In this document: positions 37,504-47,719 of the stretch, in pieces
Numbering within the stretch: the stretch's first letter is position 1
Layout: the number at the start of each line of letters is the position of its first letter
Source of the DNA: Nocardia fluminea
GTDB taxonomy: Bacteria; Actinomycetota; Actinomycetes; Mycobacteriales; Mycobacteriaceae
Direction of reading: 5' to 3'
DNA: 64,000 bases
Assembly (NCBI RefSeq): GCF_002846365.1
Contig: NZ_PJMW01000002.1
Coordinates: 1,488,001 to 1,552,000 of the forward strand
Notes under the pieces: generated by a model
The model's input: only the letters and a program-made list of their open reading frames with translations
Told to the model about the DNA's origin: nothing
The model's database searches: none
Made by a program: the position numbers and the translations under genes

Positions 37504-40500
37504 TTATTCTCCCTCAGCGGAAATCGCGGCCAGTTTGGCGGCGAGGTCGGCACCGATCTGGCCGATCCGCGGTTCGTCGACAATCTGCAGGTGGTCGCCC
37601 GGAATGTGGACGATCTCCAGGTTCGGAACGTACTCACCCCAGCCGCCGTTAGGGCGACGATTTGCGTAACGCGGCTCGAGTTCGATCGCACCGTCGTGGT
37701 AGCGATCAGCCAGGTAGAGCACGACGTCGCCGTCGTACTGACTTGGGCGGACCTGCTGCAATGCGCGCTGTTCGATCCACGAAGTCCGCTGATGTTCGAG
37801 CACGCCCCCGGGGATCTTCGCCCCCGAAAGCTTGATCAGATCGCTGATCATCGAGAACTGCTCAGCGTCGGAGGCCGCGGCGAGCTCCTCGATCTGATCC
37901 CGGTCGAGCTCGGCCGGGACGTTGTAGGTCTTCTTCGCAAAGGCCTGGTAGCGCTCGAGTCGACGCACACGCTCCTCGGGGCTGTTGTCCTCGTCCTCGA
38001 CAGTCATCGCGAGGTCGATCAGGCCTACGTGACGCACGTCGGCACCTTCCTCACGCAGCAGCTGTCCCACCTGCAGCGCCAGAACTGCACCGAGCGACCA
38101 ACCGTAGAGCACGTAGGGACCTTCGCCCTGAATCTTGCGCAGCTCGGGCAGGTATTGCCGGGCGCGCTCCTCGATGGAGCCATCGACGCGCTCGAATCCG
38201 TACATCGGAGTGTCGGCGGGCAGACGCTTGAGTAGGGGCTCATAAACGAGCGTGTTGCCGCCGGCGGGATGGAACACGAAGACCGGCGCGGCGGTAGAGC
38301 CGTCGACACGGGCACGCAGCGGGCGGATGAACCCGTCCACATCGGCGCCGCTGTCCTGCAAACCGCGGACGATATCGGAGAGCTGCTCAATGGTCTCGCA
38401 ATCGAGCACGTCGTCGACGGTGACCTCGGCACCGACCCGCTCGGTCAGGCGGGCCGCCATCTTCTCGGCGACCTCCTCTTCGAGGATCGGGAGAGTGTTG
38501 AAAATGCCACCGGGCGAAGTGCCGGTCACGACGGCCCAGGTGGCGTAGGTCAGGCGCTCGGCGGCGTCACGTGGCGGAACGTTGTCCTCGTCGCCCGCGG
38601 CATCGGCGAAATAGTCGATGTCGACAGCAGCCGATTCCGAAACCGAATCGACGACAGGGGCAGCCACCTCGGCGGCACCCGCAGCTGCCTCGGCAGCGAC
38701 CGAAGCACCAGCGTCGGTCCGAACGGCATCCGAAACCGGTTCGGCGACAGCGACTTCCGGCGACAACTCGGCTTCGGCCCTCTTCGCCACCGCCAACGGG
38801 TCCTCACCCGCGGCGATCGCGGCCCGAGCCGCCTCGACGAAGTTGGCGTCGACACCCAGCTCGACATCTTCACCGGCGGCCTTGGCGGCAGCCTGCTTCT
38901 CCGCCATCGCCGCGACCTCGTCGCGGTGCTCGATCGCGTAGCGCAGCACCTTCGACACCTCGTGGAGGCTGGCGTCGCGCACCGCGGAGATCTGCAGCTG
39001 CGGGATGTCGAATTCGTATTCGACGCGGTTCTTGATGCGCATGGCCATCAGCGAGTCGAGGCCCAGCTCCATCAGCGGGATCTCCATCGGGAGGTCCTCG
39101 ACGGCGTAGCCCATGGACTCGGCGACGATGACGCACAGCCGCTGCTCGATGGTCTCGCCGCTGTCGGGGCTCCACCGGTCGCCGGTGGCGATGGCGATCT
39201 CGGCAGCGGTGGGCTCGGCCGCCACGGCCGGAACCGCTTCGGCGGCAACCGGTTCGGGCAGCGCCGCACCGGAGGTGACGACCGCGTCGAACAGCAGGGT
39301 GAATCCGGCTGCCGACCTGGCGTGCACCTGGACCGACGCACCACCGAGGTGCGGAGTCAGCGTGGTGGTCAGCGTGCCCGCGGTGGGCAGTGCGGCGTGC
39401 GCATGCGAAACAGCGACCGAGACATCGGAAAAGACCTGTGCAGCAGCAGATTTCACCAACGCAGTCAGGTCGGCGACCGAGGAGGCCTGAATCTCCCAGG
39501 CGTGACGGCCGTCCGGCATGGCGACGTGCGCGCCGGGCGCACGGGTGTTCCCGCCACCCGAGGACATCGACACCTTCGGCCAGTACTCCTTGCGCACGAA
39601 CGCGGTGCGCGGCACATCGGCGAAATCACCTTCGGGCAGCAGCGAACTCAGGTCCACGGCATGACCGTGCACGTAGAGCTGGGCGAGCGCGCCGATCACA
39701 CCGGCGGACTCGTCTTCCTTGCGCTTGAGCGTGGGGATGAGCTGCGCGTCGTGCACGCCCGCCGCGAAGGTGGTGCCCAGAACCTGCATCAGCGCAACGG
39801 AATTGGGCGCCAGTTCGAGGAACGTGGTGTGCCCGGAGTCGACGGCGGCCTTCACCGCGTTGGTGAACCACACGCTGTGGCGCAGGTTCTTCACCCAGTA
39901 GGGCTCGTCGTGGATCGGCTCGGAACCGGGCTTGAAGTACAGGCCCTCGTGCACGGTGGAGTACAGGCCGGTCTTCAGCGAGGTCGGCTCGATGCCCGCC
40001 AGTTCGGCGGCGAGCTCGCCCAGCAGCGGGTCCATCTGGGAGGTGTGGCCCGCGCCGCGGGTCGGGAGGATGCGGGCGAACTTGCCCATCGCCTCGACCT
40101 CGGCGACGATCTGCTCCACCTGCTCGCGGGGACCGCCGATGACGGTGTTGGTCGGCGCGGCGTACACCGCGCACTCCACGTCGGGATACTTCGGCAGCAG
40201 CAGCGCCACATCGTGGGCGCTGAGTTCGACCAGTGCCATATTGCGCACTTCGTCGTCGGTGAGCATCTGCTCGCCCTCGCCCATCAGGCGCGAGCGGGCG
40301 CAGATCACGCGCACCGCGTCTTCGATCGACAGGCCACCGGCGATGTAGGAGCCGGCCACCTCACCCATCGAATGGCCTACCACCGCAGCCGGTTCCGCGC
40401 CGTGGGCGCGCAACAACGCGGCGAGGCCGAGCTGGATGGTGAAGATGCCGACCTGGCAGGTGCCGACGTCGTAGTCCTGCTCGTCGTCGAGGAACATCTC

Positions 40501-42765
40501 GCGGATCGAGTAACCCGCCTCGTCCTGCACCAGCTCGTCGACCTCGTCGACGGTCTTGCGGAAGATCGCGTTCTCGCCGTAGAGCTGCTTGGCCATCTTG
40601 CGGTGCTGGGAACCGAACCCGGAGAACACCCAGATCGGACCGTTGGATGCGGGCGAGTCGGCGGTGAACACACCGGCGCCCGGCTTGCCCTCGGCGATGG
40701 CGCGCAGGCCGGCGACGGCCTCTTCGCGGGTCTTGGCCACCACCACACCGCGCGAACGCTGGTGGCTGCGCTTGGCCAGCGAACGGGCGACATCGGCGAG
40801 CGGCACATCGGCGCCCGCGCCCTCCAGCCAGTCGGCCAGCTCGGCGGCGGCGCGCTTGCGACGCGAGGGCAGGTAGGCGGAAACGGCGAGGACCACGGGC
40901 AGCGGCTCGTCGCGCTCGCCGTCCCATTCGACGACCGGCTGCACCGGCTCGACGGCCGCCTCGGTGATCGCGACGGCCTCGGCGACCACATCGGTGGTCT
41001 CCTCGCCCTCGATCTCCTCGGCGGCGACCTGCTCAGGGGTGACGTCCTCGACGACCGGGGCCGTCGGCACGTACTCCTGGAGCACCACGTGCGCGTTGGT
41101 GCCACCGAAGCCGAAGCCGGAGATACCGACGGTCGCGACGCCGCTGTAGCGCGGGTACTCGGTCGCCTCGTCGACGACCTTCAGGTTGGCCTGCTCGAAC
41201 GGGATGTACGGGCTCGGACCGGCGTAGTTGATGTTCGGTGGAATCACGTTGTGCTGGAACGACATCAGCACCTTGGCGAGAGCGGGCACACCCGCACCGG
41301 ACTCGAGGTGACCGAAGTTGGTCTTGGCCGAACCGAGCAGGGCGGGCTTGTCGGCATCCCGGCCACGGCCGATCACCCGGGCCAGCGCCTCGGCTTCGAT
41401 CGGGTCACCGATCGGCGTGCCGGTACCGTGCGCCTCGATGTAGTCGACCGTGCTGGGAACGATGCCCGCGTCACGGTAGGCGGCTCGCAGCACGTCGGCC
41501 TGCGCGTCGGGGTTGGGCGCGAACAGGCCGTTGGAACGGCCGTCGGAATTCACCGCGGAACCCTTGATGACGCCGAGGATGTTGTCGCCGTCGCGCTCGG
41601 CATCGGCCAGGCGCTTGAGCACAACCATGCCCGCGCCCTCGGAGCGAACCATGCCGTCGGCGTCGGAGGAGAACGCCTTGATGTGCCCGTCCTTGGCGAC
41701 GGCACCGTTCTGGTCGAAACCGAGGGTGATGACCGGGGCCAGGATCATGTTCACGCCGCCGGCGAGGGCCACCTCGGCCTCGCCGTTGCGCAGCGCGCGC
41801 ACAGCCTGGTGCACGGCCACGATGGTCGACGAGCAGGCGGTGTCGACGGTGACCGACGGGCCGCGGAAGTCGTAGAAGTAGGAGACGCGGTTGGCGATGA
41901 TGCCGGTCGAGCCGCCGAGCAGCGCGTATCCACGAGAGGAAGCGGGCGCATCGGGATCGGTGTCGCCGAGACCGAGCGAGGCGATCATCTGGAAATCGTT
42001 GGTGGACGAGCCGACGAACACGCCGACCTGCCCGCCCTTGAGATCGCTGGCCGGGATGCGCGCGTGTTCGAGCGCCTCCCAGGTGAGCTCCATCATCAAC
42101 CGCTGCTGCGGGTCGACCTGCTCGACCTCGATCGGCGACATCGCGAAGAACTCGGCGTCGAAGCCCTTGATGACGTCCTGGTCCAGGTAGCCACCGAGAG
42201 TGTTGGCCTGCTCGATGGACTTGGCCACGGACGGGTCGGTGAGGAACTCCGACCAGCGACCTTCGGGCAGCTCACGGATGGCGTCACCGCCGCCGATGAG
42301 GAACTCCCAGGTCGACTCGGGTGTGGTACCCGCACCCGGCAGCCGCGTGGACAGGCCGACCACCGCGACGTCGTGCGCCTCGGAAGGCGCGAACGCGGCG
42401 GTGTACTCCGAGGAATCCTCGGCGGGCGGCTCCGGCTCACCGTGCACGATGACCTCGGCCAGCGAGGCAATCGTCGGGTGCTGGTAGACCACCGTCGGGG
42501 TCAGCACCACACCGGTGAGATCCTCGATGTCACCACCGAGGGCGAGAGCATCGCGCGAGGCGAGGCCGAACTCCTCCATCGGCCGGTCGACGGTGATCGC
42601 GTCGACCGACTGGCCGGTCGCGTCGGCGACCCAGCGGCGCAGCCATTCGCGCAGCTCGGCTACCGAAAGCTCACCGCCGGTCGGGGAGGTCTCGGGCGTG
42701 CCGTCGCTGTCACCGGAGGAGGTCATCGCACGGTCATCATTCTGGGCGCCATCGTTGTCAGCCAT
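37504..42765 (-). CDS. pks13: Mycolic acid condensing polyketide synthase Pks13
   Basis: Pks13 joins the meromycolyl chain (loaded as an adenylate by FadD32) to the carboxylated alpha-chain and releases the beta-keto ester. The 1753 residues show ACP1 (Ser70 in LASRDAL), ketosynthase (Cys311 in DTACSST, His446, His486), acyltransferase (Ser799 in GHSMGE), ACP2 (Ser1238 in LGLDSLM), a carrier-like helical segment without serine (about 1400-1470), and a thioesterase with Ser1557, Asp1584 and His1725. All catalytic residues are present. Ala/Glu/Val-rich linkers at 570-615 and 1290-1395 are long. fadD32 lies upstream and accD4 downstream. Confidence 0.97.
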   Translation of the reverse strand: MADNDGAQNDDRAMTSSGDSDGTPETSPTGGELSVAELREWLRRWVADATGQSVDAITVDRPMEEFGLASRDALALGGDIEDLTGVVLTPTVVYQHPTIASLAEVIVHGEPEPPAEDSSEYTAAFAPSEAHDVAVVGLSTRLPGAGTTPESTWEFLIGGGDAIRELPEGRWSEFLTDPSVAKSIEQANTLGGYLDQDVIKGFDAEFFAMSPIEVEQVDPQQRLMMELTWEALEHARIPASDLKGGQVGVFVGSSTNDFQMIASLGLGDTDPDAPASSRGYALLGGSTGIIANRVSYFYDFRGPSVTVDTACSSTIVAVHQAVRALRNGEAEVALAGGVNMILAPVITLGFDQNGAVAKDGHIKAFSSDADGMVRSEGAGMVVLKRLADAERDGDNILGVIKGSAVNSDGRSNGLFAPNPDAQADVLRAAYRDAGIVPSTVDYIEAHGTGTPIGDPIEAEALARVIGRGRDADKPALLGSAKTNFGHLESGAGVPALAKVLMSFQHNVIPPNINYAGPSPYIPFEQANLKVVDEATEYPRYSGVATVGISGFGFGGTNAHVVLQEYVPTAPVVEDVTPEQVAAEEIEGEETTDVVAEAVAITEAAVEPVQPVVEWDGERDEPLPVVLAVSAYLPSRRKRAAAELADWLEGAGADVPLADVARSLAKRSHQRSRGVVVAKTREEAVAGLRAIAEGKPGAGVFTADSPASNGPIWVFSGFGSQHRKMAKQLYGENAIFRKTVDEVDELVQDEAGYSIREMFLDDEQDYDVGTCQVGIFTIQLGLAALLRAHGAEPAAVVGHSMGEVAGSYIAGGLSIEDAVRVICARSRLMGEGEQMLTDDEVRNMALVELSAHDVALLLPKYPDVECAVYAAPTNTVIGGPREQVEQIVAEVEAMGKFARILPTRGAGHTSQMDPLLGELAAELAGIEPTSLKTGLYSTVHEGLYFKPGSEPIHDEPYWVKNLRHSVWFTNAVKAAVDSGHTTFLELAPNSVALMQVLGTTFAAGVHDAQLIPTLKRKEDESAGVIGALAQLYVHGHAVDLSSLLPEGDFADVPRTAFVRKEYWPKVSMSSGGGNTRAPGAHVAMPDGRHAWEIQASSVADLTALVKSAAAQVFSDVSVAVSHAHAALPTAGTLTTTLTPHLGGASVQVHARSAAGFTLLFDAVVTSGAALPEPVAAEAVPAVAAEPTAAEIAIATGDRWSPDSGETIEQRLCVIVAESMGYAVEDLPMEIPLMELGLDSLMAMRIKNRVEYEFDIPQLQISAVRDASLHEVSKVLRYAIEHRDEVAAMAEKQAAAKAAGEDVELGVDANFVEAARAAIAAGEDPLAVAKRAEAELSPEVAVAEPVSDAVRTDAGASVAAEAAAGAAEVAAPVVDSVSESAAVDIDYFADAAGDEDNVPPRDAAERLTYATWAVVTGTSPGGIFNTLPILEEEVAEKMAARLTERVGAEVTVDDVLDCETIEQLSDIVRGLQDSGADVDGFIRPLRARVDGSTAAPVFVFHPAGGNTLVYEPLLKRLPADTPMYGFERVDGSIEERARQYLPELRKIQGEGPYVLYGWSLGAVLALQVGQLLREEGADVRHVGLIDLAMTVEDEDNSPEERVRRLERYQAFAKKTYNVPAELDRDQIEELAAASDAEQFSMISDLIKLSGAKIPGGVLEHQRTSWIEQRALQQVRPSQYDGDVVLYLADRYHDGAIELEPRYANRRPNGGWGEYVPNLEIVHIPGDHLQIVDEPRIGQIGADLAAKLAAISAEGE

Positions 42766-42812
42766 CAGTCCTCAAGCTACCTGTCTGTGTGCAGGGCGCG
42801 CCGTGGAACTCC

Positions 42813-42843
42813 ACGCCCGGCATGCTCAGAGCATGCCGGGCGT
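42813..42843 (-). promoter_or_regulatory. Strong hairpin between fadD32 and pks13
   Basis: A perfect 14-bp stem (42813-42826 with 42830-42843) has a 3-nt loop and sits 20 bp after the fadD32 stop and 48 bp before the pks13 start. There is no T-run. It may attenuate read-through or stabilise the processed fadD32 message, setting the ratio of loader to synthase. Confidence 0.55.
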
Positions 42844-42862
42844 CGTCTCCGTGTCGAGCCAA

Positions 42863-44773
42863 TTACTCTTCCGGTGCATCGGGGAAAGCCTGCTGGGTGT
42901 AACCACCGCGCAGCGTTCCCTCGAGGTAGGCGGCCTTGCAGGCACGCCGGGCGATCTTGCCGCTGGACGTACGCGGGATGGACCCCGCGGGCACCAGCAG
43001 GATGTCACGAGCGGTCACGCCGTGCCGCACCGAGACCGCGGCACGCACCGCGTCGGCGATCGGGCCGGGGTCGGCCTTGCCCGCACCGGGACCACGTTCG
43101 GCCACGATCACCAGCTGCTCGGAGGCGTCGTCGACGTCGAACTTCAGGCCGGAATGGCTGTCGGCGGCGAAGACCTCGGCGGGCAGCTGGTTGGCCGGTA
43201 CCGCGAAGGCCGCGACGAAACCGGGGCGCAGTGCCTTGGAGGCCTCCTGTGCGGAGTACTCCAGGTCCTGCGGGTAGTGGTTGCGTCCGTCGACGATCAC
43301 CAGGTCCTTGACGCGACCGGTGATGTAGAGCTCGCCCTCGAAGTACACGCCGAAGTCACCGGTGCGCATCCAGTCCGCATCGGGATCGGTGCCCTCGGTG
43401 TGCCCGCCTTCGACCGGCTCGGTGACCTTGTTGCGGAACGTGTTGCTCGACTCAGCGGGGCGACCCCAGTAACCGATGCCCATGTTGTTGCCGTGCAGCC
43501 AGATCTCGCCGACGTGGCCGTCGGGCAGCTCGCGCCCCGCGGCGGTGTCGGCGGTCTCGGGATCGATGATCGCGGCCCACTGCGAGAGGCCGACGTAACC
43601 ACACGACACCTGCGCGATAGCGGTCTCGTCGGACTGCTCCACGCGCACCATGCGGCCCGCGTTGAGCTCGTTGCGGTCCACGTAGACGTACTTGGCCTCG
43701 TCCTCGGCGCGGGTGGCCGAGACGAACAGCGTGGCCTCGGCCATGCCGTAGCAGGGCTTGATCGCGGTCTTGGGCAGGCCGTACGGCGCGAACGCCTCGT
43801 TGAACTTCTTCATCGAGGAGACCGTCACCGGCTCGGACCCGTTGATCAGGCCGATCACGTTCGACAGGTCGAGCGACTCGCCCGGCTTGGGCACACCGCG
43901 CGCGGCGGCGTGCTCGAACGCGAAGTTCGGCGCGGCCGCGAACGTGCCCGCACCGTCGGAGACGGCGGCCAGCTCGTTGATCCAGCGCGACGGACGGCGC
44001 ACGAACGCGCTCGGCGACATGATGGTGATGAACTTGCCGCCGACCGCGGGCAGGATCACCGTGAGCAGGCCCATGTCGTGGAACAGCGGGAGCCAGGTGA
44101 CACCACGCGAGTTCTCGTTCATGTTCAGCGAGTTGATCATCTGCAGCAGGTTGGTGCCGACGGCGCGGTGGGTGATCTCCACGCCGGCGGGAACCCGGGT
44201 GGAACCCGAGGTGTACTGCAGGTAGGCGATGTCGTCGATCGCGGTGTCGGGGCGCACCCAGGAGTCACCGAGGGTGTCCGGGATGGCGTCGACGGCGATG
44301 ATGCGCGGGCGCTGCGCGGCGGGCAGCGAGCGGAAGAACTGGCGCACCCCGGCGGCCGAGGAGGTCGCGGTGAGGATCGCCGAGGGCTCACAGTCGCCGA
44401 GGACGGCGTGCAGGCGGTCGGTGTGACCCGGCTCGTCGGGATCGAACAGCGGCACCGAGATGGTGCCCGCGTAGATCGCGGCGAAGAAGGAGATCACGTA
44501 ATCCAGGCCCTGCGGCGCGAGGATCGCGACCCGGTCGCCCGGGTTGGTCACCTGTTGCAGGCGAGCGGCCACCGCGCGCAGCCGTACTCCGAACTCCTGC
44601 CAGGTCAGCTCGTGCACCTCGCCGTCGCGTTCCCGCGAATAGTCGATGTAGCGGTACGCGAGCGTATTCGCATCGTTACGGGTGTGCTTCTCGACGTGAT
44701 CGACCAGGGTCCGACCCTCGGGAATGATGATATTCCCGGTTTCGTCCAGGTAGTCGTCGAAAGTCTCTTCCAT
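42863..44773 (-). CDS. fadD32: Long-chain fatty-acid-AMP ligase FadD32
   Basis: FadD32 activates the meromycolic acid as an acyl-adenylate and transfers it to the first ACP of Pks13. The 636-residue protein has the adenylation core motif [19 protein letters not shown], the CYGMAEATL loop, and the hinge motif [17 protein letters not shown]. Lys in the C-terminal TSSGKIARR is the catalytic lysine. Length and position (before pks13) match Rv3801c. The AT-richer 180 bp upstream should hold the operon promoter. Confidence 0.96.
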   Translation of the reverse strand: MEETFDDYLDETGNIIIPEGRTLVDHVEKHTRNDANTLAYRYIDYSRERDGEVHELTWQEFGVRLRAVAARLQQVTNPGDRVAILAPQGLDYVISFFAAIYAGTISVPLFDPDEPGHTDRLHAVLGDCEPSAILTATSSAAGVRQFFRSLPAAQRPRIIAVDAIPDTLGDSWVRPDTAIDDIAYLQYTSGSTRVPAGVEITHRAVGTNLLQMINSLNMNENSRGVTWLPLFHDMGLLTVILPAVGGKFITIMSPSAFVRRPSRWINELAAVSDGAGTFAAAPNFAFEHAAARGVPKPGESLDLSNVIGLINGSEPVTVSSMKKFNEAFAPYGLPKTAIKPCYGMAEATLFVSATRAEDEAKYVYVDRNELNAGRMVRVEQSDETAIAQVSCGYVGLSQWAAIIDPETADTAAGRELPDGHVGEIWLHGNNMGIGYWGRPAESSNTFRNKVTEPVEGGHTEGTDPDADWMRTGDFGVYFEGELYITGRVKDLVIVDGRNHYPQDLEYSAQEASKALRPGFVAAFAVPANQLPAEVFAADSHSGLKFDVDDASEQLVIVAERGPGAGKADPGPIADAVRAAVSVRHGVTARDILLVPAGSIPRTSSGKIARRACKAAYLEGTLRGGYTQQAFPDAPEE

Positions 44774-44953
44774 TCCTTCTTCTCCTTGCGAGGACGCGAT
44801 GACAAGCTCTGCGGCCTCGACTCGCTATATCGCCACCGGCCGTCGAACTCATACGAACATGCGTCGACGCCTGCGGATTTTCGAGCGGTCTGCGCGGTGA
44901 CCGCTATCGGCTAGATGTTCTCAAACCAGAGTCATGTTACAGAGAGCCCCCGC

Positions 44954-45973
44954 TCAGTCCTCCCGCAGCAGCGGAATGACGGGCGCGAAAGCGTCCATCT
45001 GGGTGGGGAAGATGCCCACATACGACATCGAAGTGAGTTGCCGCACACGCTTGACCTGTTCGGCGATCTCCTCGAACGTGCCGATCGCGATGTAGGGCGA
45101 GCTCAGAATCTCCTCGACGCTCAGTTCGACGTCGACTTCGAGGTCGGGATGCAGGCCGCGTTCGATGGCGCGCAGCGCCATCTCGGCCGTCTTCTCCCGG
45201 TCGTCGGTGATGACGATGGCGGTGATGGCCCAGTTCAGTTCGATGTCGGCGAACCGGTCACCGGCAGCGGCCTTGACGATGTTGACCTTCTCGATCGTCT
45301 TCTCGAGCGTGATGCCGGAGAGCAGACCCTTGCCGTTCTTGGTGGTCTGCGGGACGACCGAGACGATATCGGCGTGCTTGGCGGCCAGCGCCAGCATCTT
45401 CGGACCGCCGCCACCGGTACACAGGGGCGGGCGCGGGCCCTGCCGCGGGCGCGGCGTGCCCTTGATGCCGCGCACCTGGTAGTGCTTGCCCTCGAAATTG
45501 CACTCCTGGCCGCGCAGCAGCGTGTCCAGGATGGTCAGCGACTCGTCGAGCTTCTCCAGCCGGATGCCGGGACGCTCGAACGGGATGCCCGCGTTGTCGA
45601 ACTCTTCCTTGATCCAGCCCGCGCCGACGCCGACCTCGAGGCGCCCCTTGGACAGGACGTCGAGGGTGGCCAGCTCCTTGGCGACCACGACCGGATGACG
45701 TAAACCGTTCGCCAGCACCGAAGTGCCGAGGCGGATCTTGGAGGTGGCCTGCGTGAGCGCGCCCAGCGCGGCGATCGGGCCGACCTGATCGCCCAGGTGA
45801 TCAGGAACGAAGAAGGTGTCGTAACCCATCTCCTCGGCTTCCTGCGCCGTCTGAACGAACTTGCGCGCGCCACCCTCCTGCTTGTTGCCCTCTCCGGCCG
45901 CTCCGAAGCGGAACGGACGCGGCGGCGTACCCAGCGCGGTCAATTCACCGACGGGTGCGGCAGCTTCGGTCAT
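44954..45973 (-). CDS. LLM-class (F420-dependent) oxidoreductase, TIGR03621-like
   Basis: The 339-residue TIM-barrel protein resembles luciferase-like F420 oxidoreductases: FFVPDHLGDQVGP, IRLGTSVLANGLRHP and GVGAGWIKEEFDNAGI are the typical strands and cofactor-phosphate loops. It probably uses F420, but FMN cannot be excluded. It sits between fadD32 and the cutinase-like gene, where mycobacteria have no such gene. Both flanking gaps exceed 130 bp, so it is probably its own transcript. A role in mycolate chemistry is possible but only suggested by position. Confidence 0.88.
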   Translation of the reverse strand: MTEAAAPVGELTALGTPPRPFRFGAAGEGNKQEGGARKFVQTAQEAEEMGYDTFFVPDHLGDQVGPIAALGALTQATSKIRLGTSVLANGLRHPVVVAKELATLDVLSKGRLEVGVGAGWIKEEFDNAGIPFERPGIRLEKLDESLTILDTLLRGQECNFEGKHYQVRGIKGTPRPRQGPRPPLCTGGGGPKMLALAAKHADIVSVVPQTTKNGKGLLSGITLEKTIEKVNIVKAAAGDRFADIELNWAITAIVITDDREKTAEMALRAIERGLHPDLEVDVELSVEEILSSPYIAIGTFEEIAEQVKRVRQLTSMSYVGIFPTQMDAFAPVIPLLRED

Positions 45974-46113
45974 GAACTCTTCGCTCCTGGCTGGTGTGTA
46001 CTCGGGCGCAATTCCCAGCGCACTTTACAGCGTGTGAGCGATCCGGCGTGCGGATGTCACAGCGAGGCATGATCCATGGCAATCACACCCCCACTGTGAC
46101 TGTGACAACTCCG

Positions 46114-47100
46114 TCAGGAATGGGGCGGATACGGCGCGTTCTCGATGAGCCCGGCCGCCCAGTTCACCGTCCATTGCGTGGCCGTTGTCCCGTTGCCGTC
46201 CACCGTGTTCGAGGCGTACAGCGCGTGCACCGGATTGCCCGCTGAGCGGATCAGCGCGGCGAGACTGCCCAGCGCGTTGACCGGATTGAGCGCTTCGCGC
46301 GGCGCGTCGCAGATCATGTCACCGGGCGCGCAGATGGAGTTCACCTTCGGTGCCAGCGAGCCGAAACCGCCGGGCCGCGGCCCGGTCATGCTGATGCCGG
46401 GCACGTTGACGCCCCTGAGCGCTACCTCGGCGCCCTCGCCGGTGGGCGGCGGGTCACCGATCTCGGTGGGCAGGCCGGGGCCGGTCGCGGTGCGACGGCC
46501 GTCGGCGATCACCGTCACGCCGAGCACGTTGGCCTCCGGGATCGGGCCGTTGCCCGCGCCGATCTGCGCGGCCACGTCACCGGCGATCACCGCACCCTGG
46601 GAGAAGCCCGCGATGACGAAGTTCGTCAACGGGCATTCCTTGTGGCGCTGGGCCAGGATGTCGGTGGCGCGCGCGGTGCCTTCGGTGCGGCTGTTGTTGT
46701 AGGAAGCCTGGCCGTCGGGCGGGAACGCGATCGGGTTCGAGAACTGGGCCACGTACGGAACCGTGTACACCTCGAGCCGGTTGTCCGGGAACTGCGCGCG
46801 CAGCGGCCCGGACACGCTGAGCATCAACGAGATCGGGTTCGCCGTCGGGTTGTACGGATCATCGGCGCTCGACGACTCCCAGGTGCCGGGAATCGAGAGC
46901 AGCATCACATCCGGGCAATCGGCCGACTGCGACGTCGGCGGCGGCGGGCCGGGCGGGGTCGGCCCCGGCTCCTTCAACCGGCCGGCGAGCAGGTACCAGA
47001 GCAGCACGATGACGATGATCGCCAGCACGAGCAGCGCCAGCACGGTGAAGCACCCCGCAGGCCAGAACCCGCGGGAGCGTCGCGTCGGTCGGGGCGTCAC
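46114..47100 (-). CDS. Cutinase-like lipase, Rv3802c-type
   Basis: Rv3802c is an essential phospholipase/thioesterase of the mycobacterial envelope, encoded beside the mycolate genes. This 328-residue homologue has an N-terminal membrane anchor (about residues 13-40), a Pro-rich linker, and the cutinase fold with the nucleophile motif AGFSQGAVIAGD. The acid and histidine lie in the ICAPGDMICD region and the PVHALY region. Four cysteines allow the usual disulfides. The GTG start shares a base with the stop of the DUF732 lipoprotein gene, so the two are coupled. Confidence 0.92.
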   Translation of the reverse strand: MTPRPTRRSRGFWPAGCFTVLALLVLAIIVIVLLWYLLAGRLKEPGPTPPGPPPPTSQSADCPDVMLLSIPGTWESSSADDPYNPTANPISLMLSVSGPLRAQFPDNRLEVYTVPYVAQFSNPIAFPPDGQASYNNSRTEGTARATDILAQRHKECPLTNFVIAGFSQGAVIAGDVAAQIGAGNGPIPEANVLGVTVIADGRRTATGPGLPTEIGDPPPTGEGAEVALRGVNVPGISMTGPRPGGFGSLAPKVNSICAPGDMICDAPREALNPVNALGSLAALIRSAGNPVHALYASNTVDGNGTTATQWTVNWAAGLIENAPYPPHS

Positions 47101-47606
47101 TAGCAGTAGGTGGAGTTCGCGGCGGCGATGTAGATCTGCGCTGCCTTGTTGACGTCCATCTTCGACGCGTCGAACGCCGGGTCGGTGCCCGCCATCGCGG
47201 CGACGAAGGTGGCCACATCGGCGTCACTGGCACCGGAGCCCTTGGTGGAGCAGATGTAGGTCGCGGTGGTCAGCGCGGTCGTCTGGTCGCCCGGGGTGAT
47301 CCCGTTCTTCGCCAGTTCGTCGAGGAACGCCTTGTCCTTGCCGGTCGCGGGCGCGGCGGCGCTGGTCTGAGGAAGAGGCGTGGGCCCCTCCTCGGCGGAC
47401 GAACTGGTCTCCGGCGCGGTGCTCGAGGGGGCCTCGGCCGGCGGCTCGATGACCACGGGGGGCGTCGTGGTCGACTTCGCGGCCGCGCTGGACGACAGGG
47501 TGGGCGTCTGCGACGCGGTCGAGTCGTTGCCGCCACAGGCGGACAACAGGGCGACGGCAGCCAGGGCCGCGACCGATCCGGCTACCTTGCCAGGGATCCG
47601 ATGCAT
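47100..47606 (-). CDS. DUF732 lipoprotein
   Basis: The 168-residue protein begins at the ATG at 47606 with a basic N-terminus, a hydrophobic stretch and the lipobox LLSACGG, so it should be a lipid-anchored exported protein. A Ser/Thr/Pro-rich linker (about 30-85) follows. The C-terminal DUF732 domain has the FLDELAKNGI opening and two cysteines that likely form a disulfide. DUF732 proteins are common and unexplained in mycobacteria. Coupling to the cutinase-like lipase suggests a shared envelope role. Confidence 0.85.
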   Translation of the reverse strand: MHRIPGKVAGSVAALAAVALLSACGGNDSTASQTPTLSSSAAAKSTTTPPVVIEPPAEAPSSTAPETSSSAEEGPTPLPQTSAAAPATGKDKAFLDELAKNGITPGDQTTALTTATYICSTKGSGASDADVATFVAAMAGTDPAFDASKMDVNKAAQIYIAAANSTYC

Positions 47607-47719
47607 GAAGATGTCTTTCCTCGATCGTTCGTCAGGGAAGCGGTCGCAGACCAGGCTAGCCGGACAATCGGCAGGGCCGGGCACCGCGCGGCGAAGCTCA
47701 GAGAGTTCTCAGCCCGGAG

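Noticed and set aside
38269..43311. A very long plus-strand open frame opposite pks13
   Set aside because: It is read against pks13 codon by codon, with His/Arg/Gly-rich composition. The real gene on the minus strand has all catalytic motifs.
46022..46113. Possible CRISPR-like or tandem repeat near 46 kb
   Set aside because: On reading, it holds only short GTGACTGTGAC-type alternation without regular spacing.
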